Source: Bacteroidota bacterium (GTDB lineage: Bacteria; Bacteroidota; Bacteroidia; Bacteroidales; P3). From it: a stretch of 28,311 bases of DNA. Under the pieces are notes generated by a model that saw only the letters and a program-made list of their open reading frames with translations, was not told the origin of the DNA and searched no databases. Shown here one piece after another: positions 17,789 to 25,423 of this stretch. Position 1 is the stretch's first letter. Each line of letters starts with the position of its first letter. Both the position numbers and the translations under genes were made by a program. The stretch covers positions 1-28,311 of the forward strand of contig JAEZKK010000027.1 of assembly GCA_023415495.1 (NCBI GenBank), written 5' to 3'.

Positions 17789-17895
17789 AATTCCATTTCA
17801 ATATAATGCCATTAAATGGGCGATATAATGGCATTATACTTGTGATATAATGCCATTAAATGGAGGAAATAATGGCATTATATTAAAATGTAATC
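17789..17895. repeat. Inverted repeat enclosing array C
   Basis: The left arm 17789-17807 (AATTCCATTTCAATATAAT) matches the reverse complement of the right arm 17877-17895 at about 15 of 19 positions. Beyond the right arm, AAACTTGATT occurs at 17912-17921 and 17933-17942, 21 bp apart, and a diverged reverse copy AATCAAATTC sits at 17892-17901. These recall the outer repeats around array A. Confidence 0.55.
17804..17880. repeat. Palindrome array C (4 copies, 22-bp period)
   Basis: Units start at 17804, 17826, 17848 and 17870: TAATGCCATTA, TAATGGCATTA, TAATGCCATTA and TAATGGCATTA. The centre alternates C, G, C, G, so neighbours are exact reverse complements. The array sits between the divergent hppA and nuclease/suf operons, so it cannot be a transcription terminator for a gene ending there. 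The rest of 17722-18074 shows no gene. Confidence 0.87.
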
Positions 17896-18012
17896 AAATT
17901 CCATTAGCTTGAAACTTGATTCTATTAGTTTAAAACTTGATTTTGTAATAATAATTTGGCTTCTATTTCTGTTATCTCCATTATTTGGTAAAACAAATTG
18001 GAGTTTTGATTA

Positions 18013-18035
18013 AACAATTCCTTAAAAGGATTGTT
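18013..18035 (+). promoter_or_regulatory. Hairpin upstream of the nuclease-suf-dxr operon
   Basis: AACAATTCCTT and AAGGATTGTT are complementary with one bulged base and are followed by TATTTT, about 40 bp before the first start codon. A near -7 element TAGATTTTG (18042-18050, one base longer than consensus) follows. It could be an operator or attenuator; function is not shown. Confidence 0.35.
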
Positions 18036-18074
18036 ATTTTATAGATTTTGTAAATATGTTAGTTGATATCTATT

Positions 18075-18653
18075 ATGGAAAGAAAAAAAGTCTTTGTGAA
18101 AAAGATTGAACCCTCGTTGGATGGTAGTTTTTTTAATTTGTTTCTTCAAGAGGATGATGGAGTAAGAACAATAAATATTACCATAGGTGAATTTGAGGCT
18201 TATAGAATGGCAATAGAGATTGACGGAATTGAAACACAAAGACCACTTACTTACGATTTGTTTGCTAAGATACTTAAAAAATTCAATATTCAAGTAACAG
18301 AAGTCGAGATAACTAAGTTTAAGGAGGGATGTTTTTACGCAAAGATAATTTGTAAACAGAAAGACAGTGTTTTAGAGTTCGATTCCAGAAGTTCTGATGC
18401 AATAAATATGGCTCTTAAATTTAAATCCCCTATCTTTGCAAGTGAAGAAGTCTTAGATAAGGTTGGTTTCCCGTATTATGAGATTGAAAATAAAGGAGAA
18501 GAACCTGTGAATAAGAATCTAATAATTCAAAAGACCAAGGAAGAATTGATAATGGGCTTAGAATTATTATTAGATGTTGCGGTGAAAAAGGAAGATTACG
18601 ACCTTGCAGCAAAATTAAGAGACCAATTGAATGTATTAAAAAACGAAAAGTAA
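18075..18653 (+). CDS. Bifunctional nuclease (BFN/DUF151) with C-terminal UVR motif
   Basis: The 192-residue product has a BFN (DUF151) domain over about 1-130, including FEAYRMAIEIDGIETQRPLTYD, the strand FYAKIIC and the segment FDSRSSDAINMALKFKSPIFA, which are characteristic of the family. Residues about 150-190 (KEELIMGLELLLDVAVKKED, then YDLAAKLRDQL) form a UvrB/UvrC-like UVR helical hairpin. Plant and archaeal members show DNase/RNase activity; bacterial roles are poorly known. The ATG at 18075 is preferred over an in-frame TTG at 18063. It is the first gene of a seven-gene run, only 9 bp before sufC, so it is probably co-expressed with Fe-S assembly. The pairing may reflect operon history rather than shared function. 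Confidence 0.88.
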   Translation: MERKKVFVKKIEPSLDGSFFNLFLQEDDGVRTINITIGEFEAYRMAIEIDGIETQRPLTYDLFAKILKKFNIQVTEVEITKFKEGCFYAKIICKQKDSVLEFDSRSSDAINMALKFKSPIFASEEVLDKVGFPYYEIENKGEEPVNKNLIIQKTKEELIMGLELLLDVAVKKEDYDLAAKLRDQLNVLKNEK

Positions 18654-18662
18654 AACATATAT

Positions 18663-19409
18663 ATGTCATTAATTGAAATTAAAAACCTTCATGCCTCAAT
18701 CAAGGGCAAAGAAATACTTAAAGGAGTTAATCTTACAATAAATAAAGGAGAGGTTCATGCATTAATGGGACCTAATGGAAATGGGAAAAGTACCTTAGCA
18801 GGAATAATAGCAGGTAAAGAAACCTTCGATATTACTCAGGGAGAAATTCTATATAATGGTAAGGATATAATGGGGCTTTCGGTAGAGGAAAGAGCCTGTG
18901 AGGGAATATTCTTAGGATTTCAATACCCTGTTGAGATCCCGGGAGTAAGCATTACCAATTTTATGAAGACAGCAATTAACGAGCAAAGGAAACATAAGGG
19001 CTTGGACCCTATCCCAACAAGGGAGTTTATGCAGATGATGGAAGAAAAAAAGAAACTTGTTGAGATGACAACCAATCTTGCAAATCGTTCTGTTAATGAA
19101 GGTTTTTCGGGAGGAGAGAAAAAGAGAAATGAAATATTCCAAATGGCGATGCTAAACCCAACTCTTGCAATCTTAGACGAAACAGATTCTGGCTTGGATA
19201 TAGATGCGTTGAGAATAGTTGCCTCTGGGGTAAATGCATTACGCTCAAAAGATAATTCTACCTTGGTAATAACCCACTATCAAAGACTATTGGATTATAT
19301 TATTCCAGATTATGTTCATGTTCTTTTTGAAGGAAAGATTGTAAAGAGCGGAACAAAAGAGCTTGCTCTTGAATTGGAGAACAAGGGATACGAATGGTTA
19401 AGAGATTAA
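18663..19409 (+). CDS. sufC: Fe-S cluster assembly ATPase SufC
   Basis: This 248-residue cytosolic ABC ATPase of the SUF system drives conformational change in the SufBD scaffold. The Walker A motif is GPNGNGKST (36-44), the signature FSGGEKKR (148-155), Walker B LAILDETDSGLD (168-179) and the switch histidine H205 in VITHY. The segment ETDSGLD, in place of EPTSGLD, is typical of SufC and separates it from transporter ATPases. It is followed 14 bp later by sufD. sufB, normally next to sufC, is not in this run: the upstream gene is the nuclease, preceded by more than 400 bp of non-coding DNA. Confidence 0.96.
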   Translation: MSLIEIKNLHASIKGKEILKGVNLTINKGEVHALMGPNGNGKSTLAGIIAGKETFDITQGEILYNGKDIMGLSVEERACEGIFLGFQYPVEIPGVSITNFMKTAINEQRKHKGLDPIPTREFMQMMEEKKKLVEMTTNLANRSVNEGFSGGEKKRNEIFQMAMLNPTLAILDETDSGLDIDALRIVASGVNALRSKDNSTLVITHYQRLLDYIIPDYVHVLFEGKIVKSGTKELALELENKGYEWLRD

Positions 19410-19423
19410 TTTAAGATATTGAG

Positions 19424-20599
19424 ATGAATCAAGAAATTATAAAAGCTCCAAGACCAAGGGAAGAGGATTTCCTTAACTTTGAATGCAATATTCCTCAATT
19501 AGTAACTAACCGTGTTGTTCAGGCAAACGGTTATTTCTCTGAAAAGAATAGTGTTTCAATAAAAGAAACCAAGGGTTTTGAGGATATAATCATAACAAGT
19601 GTTTTAAACTCTAAGGATAAGTACAAAGTTATACTTAATAAGTATAATATTGCTTTGGAAAGCATAGATGGTAATGGTCTTTTTATTTATATTCCAGACA
19701 ATAAGCAAGTGGATATTCCTTTGCAGATGTTGGATATTATCAGAGCTGACTTTCCAGTTAGTATAGAGACAAATAATATAATAATATTAGGAAGAGATTC
19801 TAAGTTAAAGCTAATTCACTGCGACGATTCGGTTAATAATAATAAGAGTGTTTCAGATATTCGGTCAAAATTTTATCTCGACAAGAGAGCTTCACTTGAA
19901 TACTACAAGATGGAGAACATAAACAATGACTCTATTATATCTACAGACTCGGAATTTAGTCTTGAGCAAGAGGCAGAGTTAATTACTTTCTGGTTAAGTA
20001 TTAATGGGGGAGATATTAAGAATAAACTTGAGGTTAACCTTAATGGAGAATATTCAAAAGCTGATTTAAACGGATTGTATCTTACCGATAAGGAACAGAT
20101 AGTAGATAATAAAATCAAGGTAAATCACCATAAACCGAATTGTTTCTCTAACCAATTATATAAAGGTATATTGGACGATAGTGCAAGGGGAGAGTTTAAT
20201 GGTCATGTTTATGTAGAGAAAGGAGCAACCAAAACCATAGCATATCAAAATAATAAGAATATACTTTTAACCGATAAGGCAGTGGTTAATACTCAGCCCT
20301 TTCTTGAGATTTACAATGATGATGTAAAATGTTCTCATGGAGCAACAATAGGACAGCTTGATGATAATGCAATGTTCTATCTTCGTTCAAGAGGAATTTC
20401 GCAAAGGAGTGCAAGAATGTTATTAATGTATGCCTTCTGTAATGATATACTGCTAAAAGCTTCTATTGAAGAACTGAAAGAAAGATTAGGAGATATTATA
20501 AAGAGACGTTTACACGGAGAACTTTCAACTTGCGAGAATTGTGTCTTGCATTGCTCTACTCCTGATTTAGCTTTTGACATTGATTTATCGAAAATATAG
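19424..20599 (+). CDS. sufD: Fe-S cluster assembly scaffold protein SufD
   Basis: The 391-residue partner of SufB and SufC in the SUF scaffold has a divergent N-terminal region (1-150) followed by the parallel beta-helix SUFBD core (about 150-365). Diagnostic stretches are GEFNGHVYVEKGATKTIAYQ, LEIYNDDVKCSHGATIGQLD and FYLRSRGIS, the last two being hallmarks of SufB/SufD. The C-terminus carries ENCVLHC, a short Cys/His cluster often seen in Bacteroidota SufD. The absence of the long SufB-type N-terminal domain and the length below 400 favour SufD over SufB. sufS and sufE/U do not follow; nadK starts 6 bp later. Confidence 0.93.
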   Translation: MNQEIIKAPRPREEDFLNFECNIPQLVTNRVVQANGYFSEKNSVSIKETKGFEDIIITSVLNSKDKYKVILNKYNIALESIDGNGLFIYIPDNKQVDIPLQMLDIIRADFPVSIETNNIIILGRDSKLKLIHCDDSVNNNKSVSDIRSKFYLDKRASLEYYKMENINNDSIISTDSEFSLEQEAELITFWLSINGGDIKNKLEVNLNGEYSKADLNGLYLTDKEQIVDNKIKVNHHKPNCFSNQLYKGILDDSARGEFNGHVYVEKGATKTIAYQNNKNILLTDKAVVNTQPFLEIYNDDVKCSHGATIGQLDDNAMFYLRSRGISQRSARMLLMYAFCNDILLKASIEELKERLGDIIKRRLHGELSTCENCVLHCSTPDLAFDIDLSKI

Positions 20600-20605
20600 A
20601 CAAGG

Positions 20606-21484
20606 ATGAGAATAGCTCTTTTTGGAAGAACACCTAAGGAGGAGGATATAATATATGTACAGAATTTAATTGATAGAATTGATAGTGCTTATAAACTTAT
20701 ATTTATACATGAAAGATTCTATGATAAGATTTCTTCAAAAGTAAAATTCCCAACCTCAGTTAAGGTTTTTAATTCAAAGCAAGAGTTAATCGAAAATGCT
20801 GATATCCTTATTTCCCTTGGAGGAGATGGGACGTTTTTAGATACCCTGCCCATAGTAATGGATTCGAATATTCCTGTTCTTGGAGTTAATCTTGGGCATT
20901 TGGGTTTTCTTACAAGTGTTGGTAGGGAGGGGATAGATGTTTTATTAGAAGAATTAGAGAATAATAACTATAATGTAGAGAATCATTCTCTTATTAAACT
21001 TAATCAAAAAACTCCTGACTCAAAAGAGATATATGCCTTAAATGATATATGTATTAAGAGTTGCAATTCAGGAGATTTATTAAATACTAAGGTGTTTGTA
21101 GATAATGAGTATTTAGCAAATTATATAGCAGATGGAGTAATAATTACTACTCCAACAGGTTCGACAGCATATAATATGAGTTCAGGTGGTCCAATTATCT
21201 CTCCCAAATCTCACTGCTTAGGAATAACCCCAATTTGCCCTCACAACCTAACTCTTCGTCCAATAATAGTTCCGGATAATTCAATTATCACCTTAGAGGT
21301 TGAGAATATAAAGAATGAGATTTCTATCTATATCGATTCTAATTCAATTCTTCTTAAATCTCCTTTTAGAGTTGAGATATCTAAGGCAGATTTTGAAATT
21401 AAGGTTATAAGACTCCAGGGTCAATCCTTCTTTACAGCTATTAGAAATAAACTAATGTGGGGAACAAATATTAGATTCAAGTAA
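20606..21484 (+). CDS. nadK: NAD kinase
   Basis: The 292-residue enzyme phosphorylates NAD to NADP in the cytosol. Family motifs are present in order: SLGGDGTFLDT (about 70-80, with the catalytic Asp in GGDG), NLGHLGFLTSV (95-105), LND (145-147) and TTPTGSTAYNMSSGGPII (181-198). Length and order are normal for bacterial NadK. Its stop codon overlaps the next ATG by one base (TAATG), so translation of the LytM-like gene is probably coupled. NADPH supply fits the neighbouring dxr gene product, which is NADPH-dependent, though this link is inferred from position. Confidence 0.95.
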   Translation: MRIALFGRTPKEEDIIYVQNLIDRIDSAYKLIFIHERFYDKISSKVKFPTSVKVFNSKQELIENADILISLGGDGTFLDTLPIVMDSNIPVLGVNLGHLGFLTSVGREGIDVLLEELENNNYNVENHSLIKLNQKTPDSKEIYALNDICIKSCNSGDLLNTKVFVDNEYLANYIADGVIITTPTGSTAYNMSSGGPIISPKSHCLGITPICPHNLTLRPIIVPDNSIITLEVENIKNEISIYIDSNSILLKSPFRVEISKADFEIKVIRLQGQSFFTAIRNKLMWGTNIRFK

Positions 21485-22353
21485 TGAGATATAAGATTAG
21501 AGGGGTTAGAAGAAAATGGAAGAGGATTTATCCGCAATTCAAACATAAGCATAAGCTTATTGTTATGGATGCTAACTCATATGTGGAGAAGTTTAGCTTT
21601 AACCTAACAGCCATAAACCTCTTTACAATTATAGGTTTAAGCACCATCTTGTTAATAATTATCACAAGCATCATAATTGCTTTTACTCCCTTAAGAGAGT
21701 ATATTCCAGGGTATTCAAATCCTAAGCAAGAGAAGATAACTTATGAGAATAAGCTTAGGATAGATTCTTTAACTAATTATATAAGGCTTCAGGAAATGAT
21801 GATAGACAATATTCGCCTTGTAATAAATGGAGAAGATATTCCAAGTGCAGATAATTATATTTCTTCAAAGGATAGTGTTAATAATTATGATAATATTGAG
21901 ATAAACCCATCTAAGAAAGATTCTCTCTTTAGGCTTTATGTAAGGAAGCAAGAAGAGAAATTGAGAGGAAAATCAAAATACGAAACAATTAAAAATTATA
22001 ATTTCCATCCTCCAGTTAAGGGTGAAATAATTAATTATCAGGAAAAGAATATAGGTATAGATATTAGAATTGAAGCAAATAAGGCTATTAATTCTATAGA
22101 TGATGGTGTTGTCCTATTAGTGATTAATTCGTCAAACGAAAACTCACTAATTGCAATCCAGCATAAGAATTCCTTTGTATCTATATATAAGAATTGCCAG
22201 AATATTCTTAAAAAACATTCTCAAGAAGTAAAGAAAGGAGAGGTTATTGGTTTTACTTCCTCTGTAGGGAAAAAATATAATTTTCCTTACCTTTACTTTG
22301 AATTATGGGAGGACTCTAAAAATGTTAATCCTCTCGACTATATAAAATTCTAA
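21484..22353 (+). CDS. Membrane-anchored LytM (M23) domain protein, apparently inactive
   Basis: The 289-residue protein has a positively charged start, one membrane helix at about 44-67, a probable coiled coil or linker at about 80-165, and a C-terminal LytM/M23 fold at about 172-289. The fold is recognisable from NIGIDI (189-194), AIQHKNSFVSIYKN (224-237), QEVKKGEVIGFTSSVG and YLYFELWEDSKNVNPLDYI. Of the usual zinc ligands only D193 is kept. The first His is replaced by K/N around 188-189, and the final HxH is Y269-L-Y271. It should therefore lack endopeptidase activity and may act like EnvC or NlpD, which activate other cell-wall hydrolases. H227, at the catalytic-His position, remains. 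It starts within the nadK stop codon and ends 2 bp before dxr. Confidence 0.85.
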   Translation: MRYKIRGVRRKWKRIYPQFKHKHKLIVMDANSYVEKFSFNLTAINLFTIIGLSTILLIIITSIIIAFTPLREYIPGYSNPKQEKITYENKLRIDSLTNYIRLQEMMIDNIRLVINGEDIPSADNYISSKDSVNNYDNIEINPSKKDSLFRLYVRKQEEKLRGKSKYETIKNYNFHPPVKGEIINYQEKNIGIDIRIEANKAINSIDDGVVLLVINSSNENSLIAIQHKNSFVSIYKNCQNILKKHSQEVKKGEVIGFTSSVGKKYNFPYLYFELWEDSKNVNPLDYIKF

Positions 22354-22355
22354 TT

Positions 22356-23516
22356 ATGACAAATAAGAAAAGAATTGCAATTATTGGATCAACAGGTTCA
22401 ATAGGTACACAAGCACTTGAAGTAATTTCTCATCATAAGGATAAATTCACCGTTGAGGTGCTTACAGCAAATACTCAAAGCGATTTATTAATAGAACAAG
22501 CCCTTAAATATAATCCAAATTCGGTAGTAATAGCAGATAAATCACATTATGAGAAAGTAAATAATGCTTTAGCTGATAGAGATATTAAGGTGTTTGCTGG
22601 AAGTGAATCAATAGAAGATATTGTTGAGCTTTCAAGCATTGATATGGTCTTAATGGCATTGGTAGGTTTCTCAGGATTGAAACCAACTCTAAGGGCGATT
22701 AAAGCCAAGAAGCCAATTGCTCTTGCAAATAAAGAAACCTTGGTTGTGGCAGGGGAAATTATCACTAAACTTGCAATAGAGAATAATGTACCCATAATAC
22801 CAGTGGACTCAGAACATTCAGCAATTTTTCAATGTCTTGTTGGTGAATATGACAATCCTATTGAAAAGATTATCCTTACTGCTTCGGGAGGTCCTTTTAG
22901 AGGTTACAAAAAGGACGAATTAGAAAAGGTAAGTGTTAAGCAAGCTCTAAATCATCCTAATTGGACTATGGGCAAGAAGGTTACTATTGATTCTGCAACC
23001 TTAATGAATAAGGGGCTTGAGGTTATTGAGGCTAAGTGGTTATTTGATTTACAACCAAAACAAATCCAAACCATTGTTCATCCGCAAAGTATAATCCACT
23101 CTTTCGTTGAGTTTGAGGATGGTTCGCTTAAGGCTCAATTGGGTTTAGCGAATATGAAGCTCCCTATCCAATATGCTATGACCTATCCCTTAAGACCTAA
23201 GACAGCCTTCCTTAAATTCAATATTTCTCAGTATCCAAATCTTAGCTTTGAAGAACCAAATAGGGAATTATTCAGATGTTTAGACCTTGCATATATAGCT
23301 ATGGAAAAGGGAGGGAATTTGCCAACAATAATGAATGCTGCTAATGAGATTGCCGTTGAAGCATTTTTAAAGGAGAAAATTGGCTTTATGGATATTGCCA
23401 GAATAATAGAGGATTCTTTTACAAGATACAATTTAATAAACACTCCAAGCGTTATTGACTTTTTTGAAACGGATTTACTTGTGAGAAACTCATTAAGAGA
23501 GAAATTAAAACTATAG
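22356..23516 (+). CDS. dxr: 1-deoxy-D-xylulose 5-phosphate reductoisomerase
   Basis: This 386-residue enzyme of the MEP isoprenoid pathway converts DXP to MEP with NADPH and a divalent metal. The NADPH loop is GSTGSIGTQAL (11-21). Metal ligands D151 and E153 lie in PVDSEHSAIFQCL and E222 in NKGLEVIEAKWLF. The phosphate-binding and flexible-loop segments TASGGPFRG (175-183) and NHPNWTMGKKVTIDSATLMN (199-218) are intact. The length is standard. rseP follows 29 bp downstream, an adjacency common in bacteria. Later MEP enzymes IspG and IspH need Fe-S clusters, which may explain sharing an operon with sufCD. Confidence 0.96.
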   Translation: MTNKKRIAIIGSTGSIGTQALEVISHHKDKFTVEVLTANTQSDLLIEQALKYNPNSVVIADKSHYEKVNNALADRDIKVFAGSESIEDIVELSSIDMVLMALVGFSGLKPTLRAIKAKKPIALANKETLVVAGEIITKLAIENNVPIIPVDSEHSAIFQCLVGEYDNPIEKIILTASGGPFRGYKKDELEKVSVKQALNHPNWTMGKKVTIDSATLMNKGLEVIEAKWLFDLQPKQIQTIVHPQSIIHSFVEFEDGSLKAQLGLANMKLPIQYAMTYPLRPKTAFLKFNISQYPNLSFEEPNRELFRCLDLAYIAMEKGGNLPTIMNAANEIAVEAFLKEKIGFMDIARIIEDSFTRYNLINTPSVIDFFETDLLVRNSLREKLKL

Positions 23517-23545
23517 ATTTAGAATAAAACAAAACTTATTATTAT

Positions 23546-24928
23546 ATGAAAATTATTGCCTTATTGCTTAGCTTATCCTTATTGGTATTTATCCATGAAC
23601 TTGGGCACTATCTCTTTGCAAGGCTATTTAAAACAAGGGTAGAAAAGTTCTACCTATTTTTTAATCCCTATTTTTCTCTGCTTAGAATGAAGAAGATAAA
23701 TGGAAAATGGGAGTTTTCCTTCTTTAGTAAAAAATCACCAGAAAGCTTTGAAAACAATAAAGAAAATACTGAATGGGGTATTGGTTGGATTCCTCTTGGA
23801 GGCTATTGCTCAATTGCAGGGATGATTGATGAGAGTAATACTTCGGCTGAGGCTCTTGGCTCAGAGGCTAAACCTTGGGAATATCGTTCCAAACCAGCAT
23901 GGCAGAGATTATTAATTGTGCTGGGAGGAGTTATTATGAATTTTATTGGTGCAATTGTAATATTCTCATTTATCCTATTTACTTGGGGAAGAGAAACCCT
24001 TCCTGTTCAGAGTGCAAGTATGGGCTATGATTATACTGAGGTTGCTTTGAGAAATGGATTTGAAAATGGGGATATTATTATTGCAATTAATGCAAAGCCT
24101 GTAACAGAGATGAGTCAAATAGTTGAAGAATTGCTTTTGGATGGTTCTTCTCATTGTACAGTTAAGCGAGGGGAACAAATAATTAGGATAAATCTTCCTA
24201 AGGATTTTTCTAAACAATTGATTGCTGAAAATTCTCCTGCTTTTGCTGTGCCTCGTTTTCCTTTTATCATTGATAATTTCGCTGTTGGTTCTTTGGCTAA
24301 AGAAAAGGGTATGAAGGTCGGGGATAGTATTGTTGGAATTAATGGTGTAAGTACTCCAACATTTAGTGACTTTGTAAATGAAATTGCTAAATACAAGAAT
24401 AAAGAGATTAATCTTGATTTCTTTAGAGAGGGACAAGAGCATGAAGTCCTGATTAAACTCGACGAAACTGCTAAGATTGGTGCTGTTTCAAGAAGTCCTT
24501 ATTTGATTTATCCAACAAAAAAGATAGAATATAATTTCTTTGAATCTATTCCTGAGGGAATTGCTCAAGGAGCTAATAGTCTTGTAAGCTATGTGAAACA
24601 GTTTAAATATGTATTCTCAAAAGAAGGGGCATCTCAAATTGGAGGCTTTGGAACAATAGGAAGCTTGTTCCCTTCAACTTGGAATTGGAATATATTTTGG
24701 AATATGACCGCCTTCCTTTCAATTATTCTTGCCTTTATGAATATTTTACCAATACCTGCACTTGATGGAGGTCATGTAATGTTTACCCTTTGGGAGATGA
24801 TAACAGGAAGAAAGCCAGGAGATAAATTTATGGAAAGAGCACAGATGGTAGGAATGGCATTATTATTTGCTTTACTGATTTATGCAAATGGAAATGACCT
24901 ATTCCGATTCCTTGGTTCAAAATTCTAA
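23546..24928 (+). CDS. rseP: Site-2 intramembrane zinc metalloprotease
   Basis: This 460-residue M50 protease cleaves substrates within the inner membrane. The zinc motif HELGH is at 17-21 in the first membrane helix; the third ligand is in NILPIPALDGGH (Asp at about 407), in a C-terminal helix. Between them are a membrane segment near 128-152 (VLGGVIMNFIGAIVIF), then two PDZ-like domains. The second is marked by KGMKVGDSIVGINGVSTPTF, and the first by NGFENGDIIIAINAKPV. In E. coli RseP acts in sigma-E release and signal-peptide clearance; the Bacteroidota substrate is unknown. It is the last gene of the run, followed by a strong terminator at 24958-24997. Confidence 0.93.
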   Translation: MKIIALLLSLSLLVFIHELGHYLFARLFKTRVEKFYLFFNPYFSLLRMKKINGKWEFSFFSKKSPESFENNKENTEWGIGWIPLGGYCSIAGMIDESNTSAEALGSEAKPWEYRSKPAWQRLLIVLGGVIMNFIGAIVIFSFILFTWGRETLPVQSASMGYDYTEVALRNGFENGDIIIAINAKPVTEMSQIVEELLLDGSSHCTVKRGEQIIRINLPKDFSKQLIAENSPAFAVPRFPFIIDNFAVGSLAKEKGMKVGDSIVGINGVSTPTFSDFVNEIAKYKNKEINLDFFREGQEHEVLIKLDETAKIGAVSRSPYLIYPTKKIEYNFFESIPEGIAQGANSLVSYVKQFKYVFSKEGASQIGGFGTIGSLFPSTWNWNIFWNMTAFLSIILAFMNILPIPALDGGHVMFTLWEMITGRKPGDKFMERAQMVGMALLFALLIYANGNDLFRFLGSKF

Positions 24929-24957
24929 TACTTGAATAAATAAAACCTAAATATAAG

Positions 24958-24997
24958 AATAGGGAGTAGATAATGAAAATCAACTCCCTATTTTTTT
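24958..24997 (+). terminator. Terminator of the nuclease-suf-dxr-rseP operon
   Basis: AATAGGGAGT (24958-24967) pairs with ACTCCCTATT (24983-24992), extended inward by GAT/ATC after a mismatch, and is followed by a run of T to 24997. It lies about 30 bp after the rseP stop codon. Confidence 0.9.
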
Positions 24998-25037
24998 ATC
25001 CAGCATTTTATATCTCCACAATCATCCATTCAAAAAA

Positions 25038-25132
25038 TAGAATCAAATTCCAGCAAAATAGAATCAAATTACAGAAAACTAACTCTTGATTCTAAAAAAA
25101 TGTAATTTGATTCTATTTTCGTAGAATCAAAA
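25038..25132. repeat. Repeat array D (two forward, two reverse, one extra copy)
   Basis: TAGAATCAAATT occurs at 25038-25049 and 25059-25070 (21 bp apart). The reverse form appears as CTTGATTCTA at 25085-25094 and AATTTGATTCTA at 25104-25115, whose GATTC centres are also 21 bp apart. A partial forward copy TAGAATCAAAA follows at 25122. The second and fourth copies extend into a perfect 19-bp inverted repeat (25055-25073 with 25101-25119). The core GAATC/GATTC is an odd palindrome. It is located between the rseP terminator and the BspA-like gene promoter. Confidence 0.8.
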
Positions 25133-25181
25133 GCTATTTTTCTTAACACAAAGGTTAATTAAGAATAGGTTATAGTCCTTT

Positions 25182-25357
25182 AAAATAATCAAGCAAAAAC
25201 AAGATAAATAATAATTAAAAACAAAAATTGTTTGATATTCCAATTTATTTTATTAGATTTGCAGCCAGATAATATACAAAAGTAAACTAATATGTTACTA
25301 AGAAAGCAAATAAATACACTATTAAGAAAGATAATCCAATCTTTCCAACAGTACTAT
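25182..25357 (+). repeat. Leader/promoter block, copy 1
   Basis: This 176-bp segment is repeated without gaps at 27944-28119 with about 10 differences (about 94% identity). It contains the promoter and the start of a short ORF with MLLRKQINT. Similarity ends sharply after TACTAT. Confidence 0.9.
25231..25261 (+). promoter_or_regulatory. Promoter of the BspA-like gene
   Basis: TTTG (25231-25234), then 19 nt, then TAGATTTG (25254-25261) closely matches the Bacteroidota promoter consensus. It predicts a leader of about 145 nt before the ATG at 25413, containing a 43-codon ORF. Confidence 0.8.
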
Positions 25358-25423
25358 AAATGTATCAGTAATACAGCAGAGAACTATTCAGTAATTAAAA
25401 AAATAAAATATTATGAGAATTAA
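25292..25423 (+). CDS. Possible 43-residue leader ORF overlapping the BspA-like gene start
   Basis: An ATG-initiated frame begins MLLRKQINTLLRKIIQSFQQ and ends with TAA at 25421-25423, eleven bases inside the downstream gene if that starts at 25413. This is a geometry that could couple translation. A related frame opens at 28054 in the duplicated block. Against a real peptide: of the six base differences between the two copies over the shared 22 codons, only one is silent, so there is no sign of protein-level conservation. It is recorded as a possibility only. Confidence 0.3.
   Translation: MLLRKQINTLLRKIIQSFQQYYKCISNTAENYSVIKKIKYYEN

Noticed and set aside
18063..18074. TTG start for the bifunctional nuclease
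   Set aside because: An ATG four codons later starts the conserved part of the protein.
23975..24442. 155-codon antisense frame in rseP
   Set aside because: It overlaps the PDZ-coding region of a conserved protease; its composition is that of a reversed AT-rich gene.
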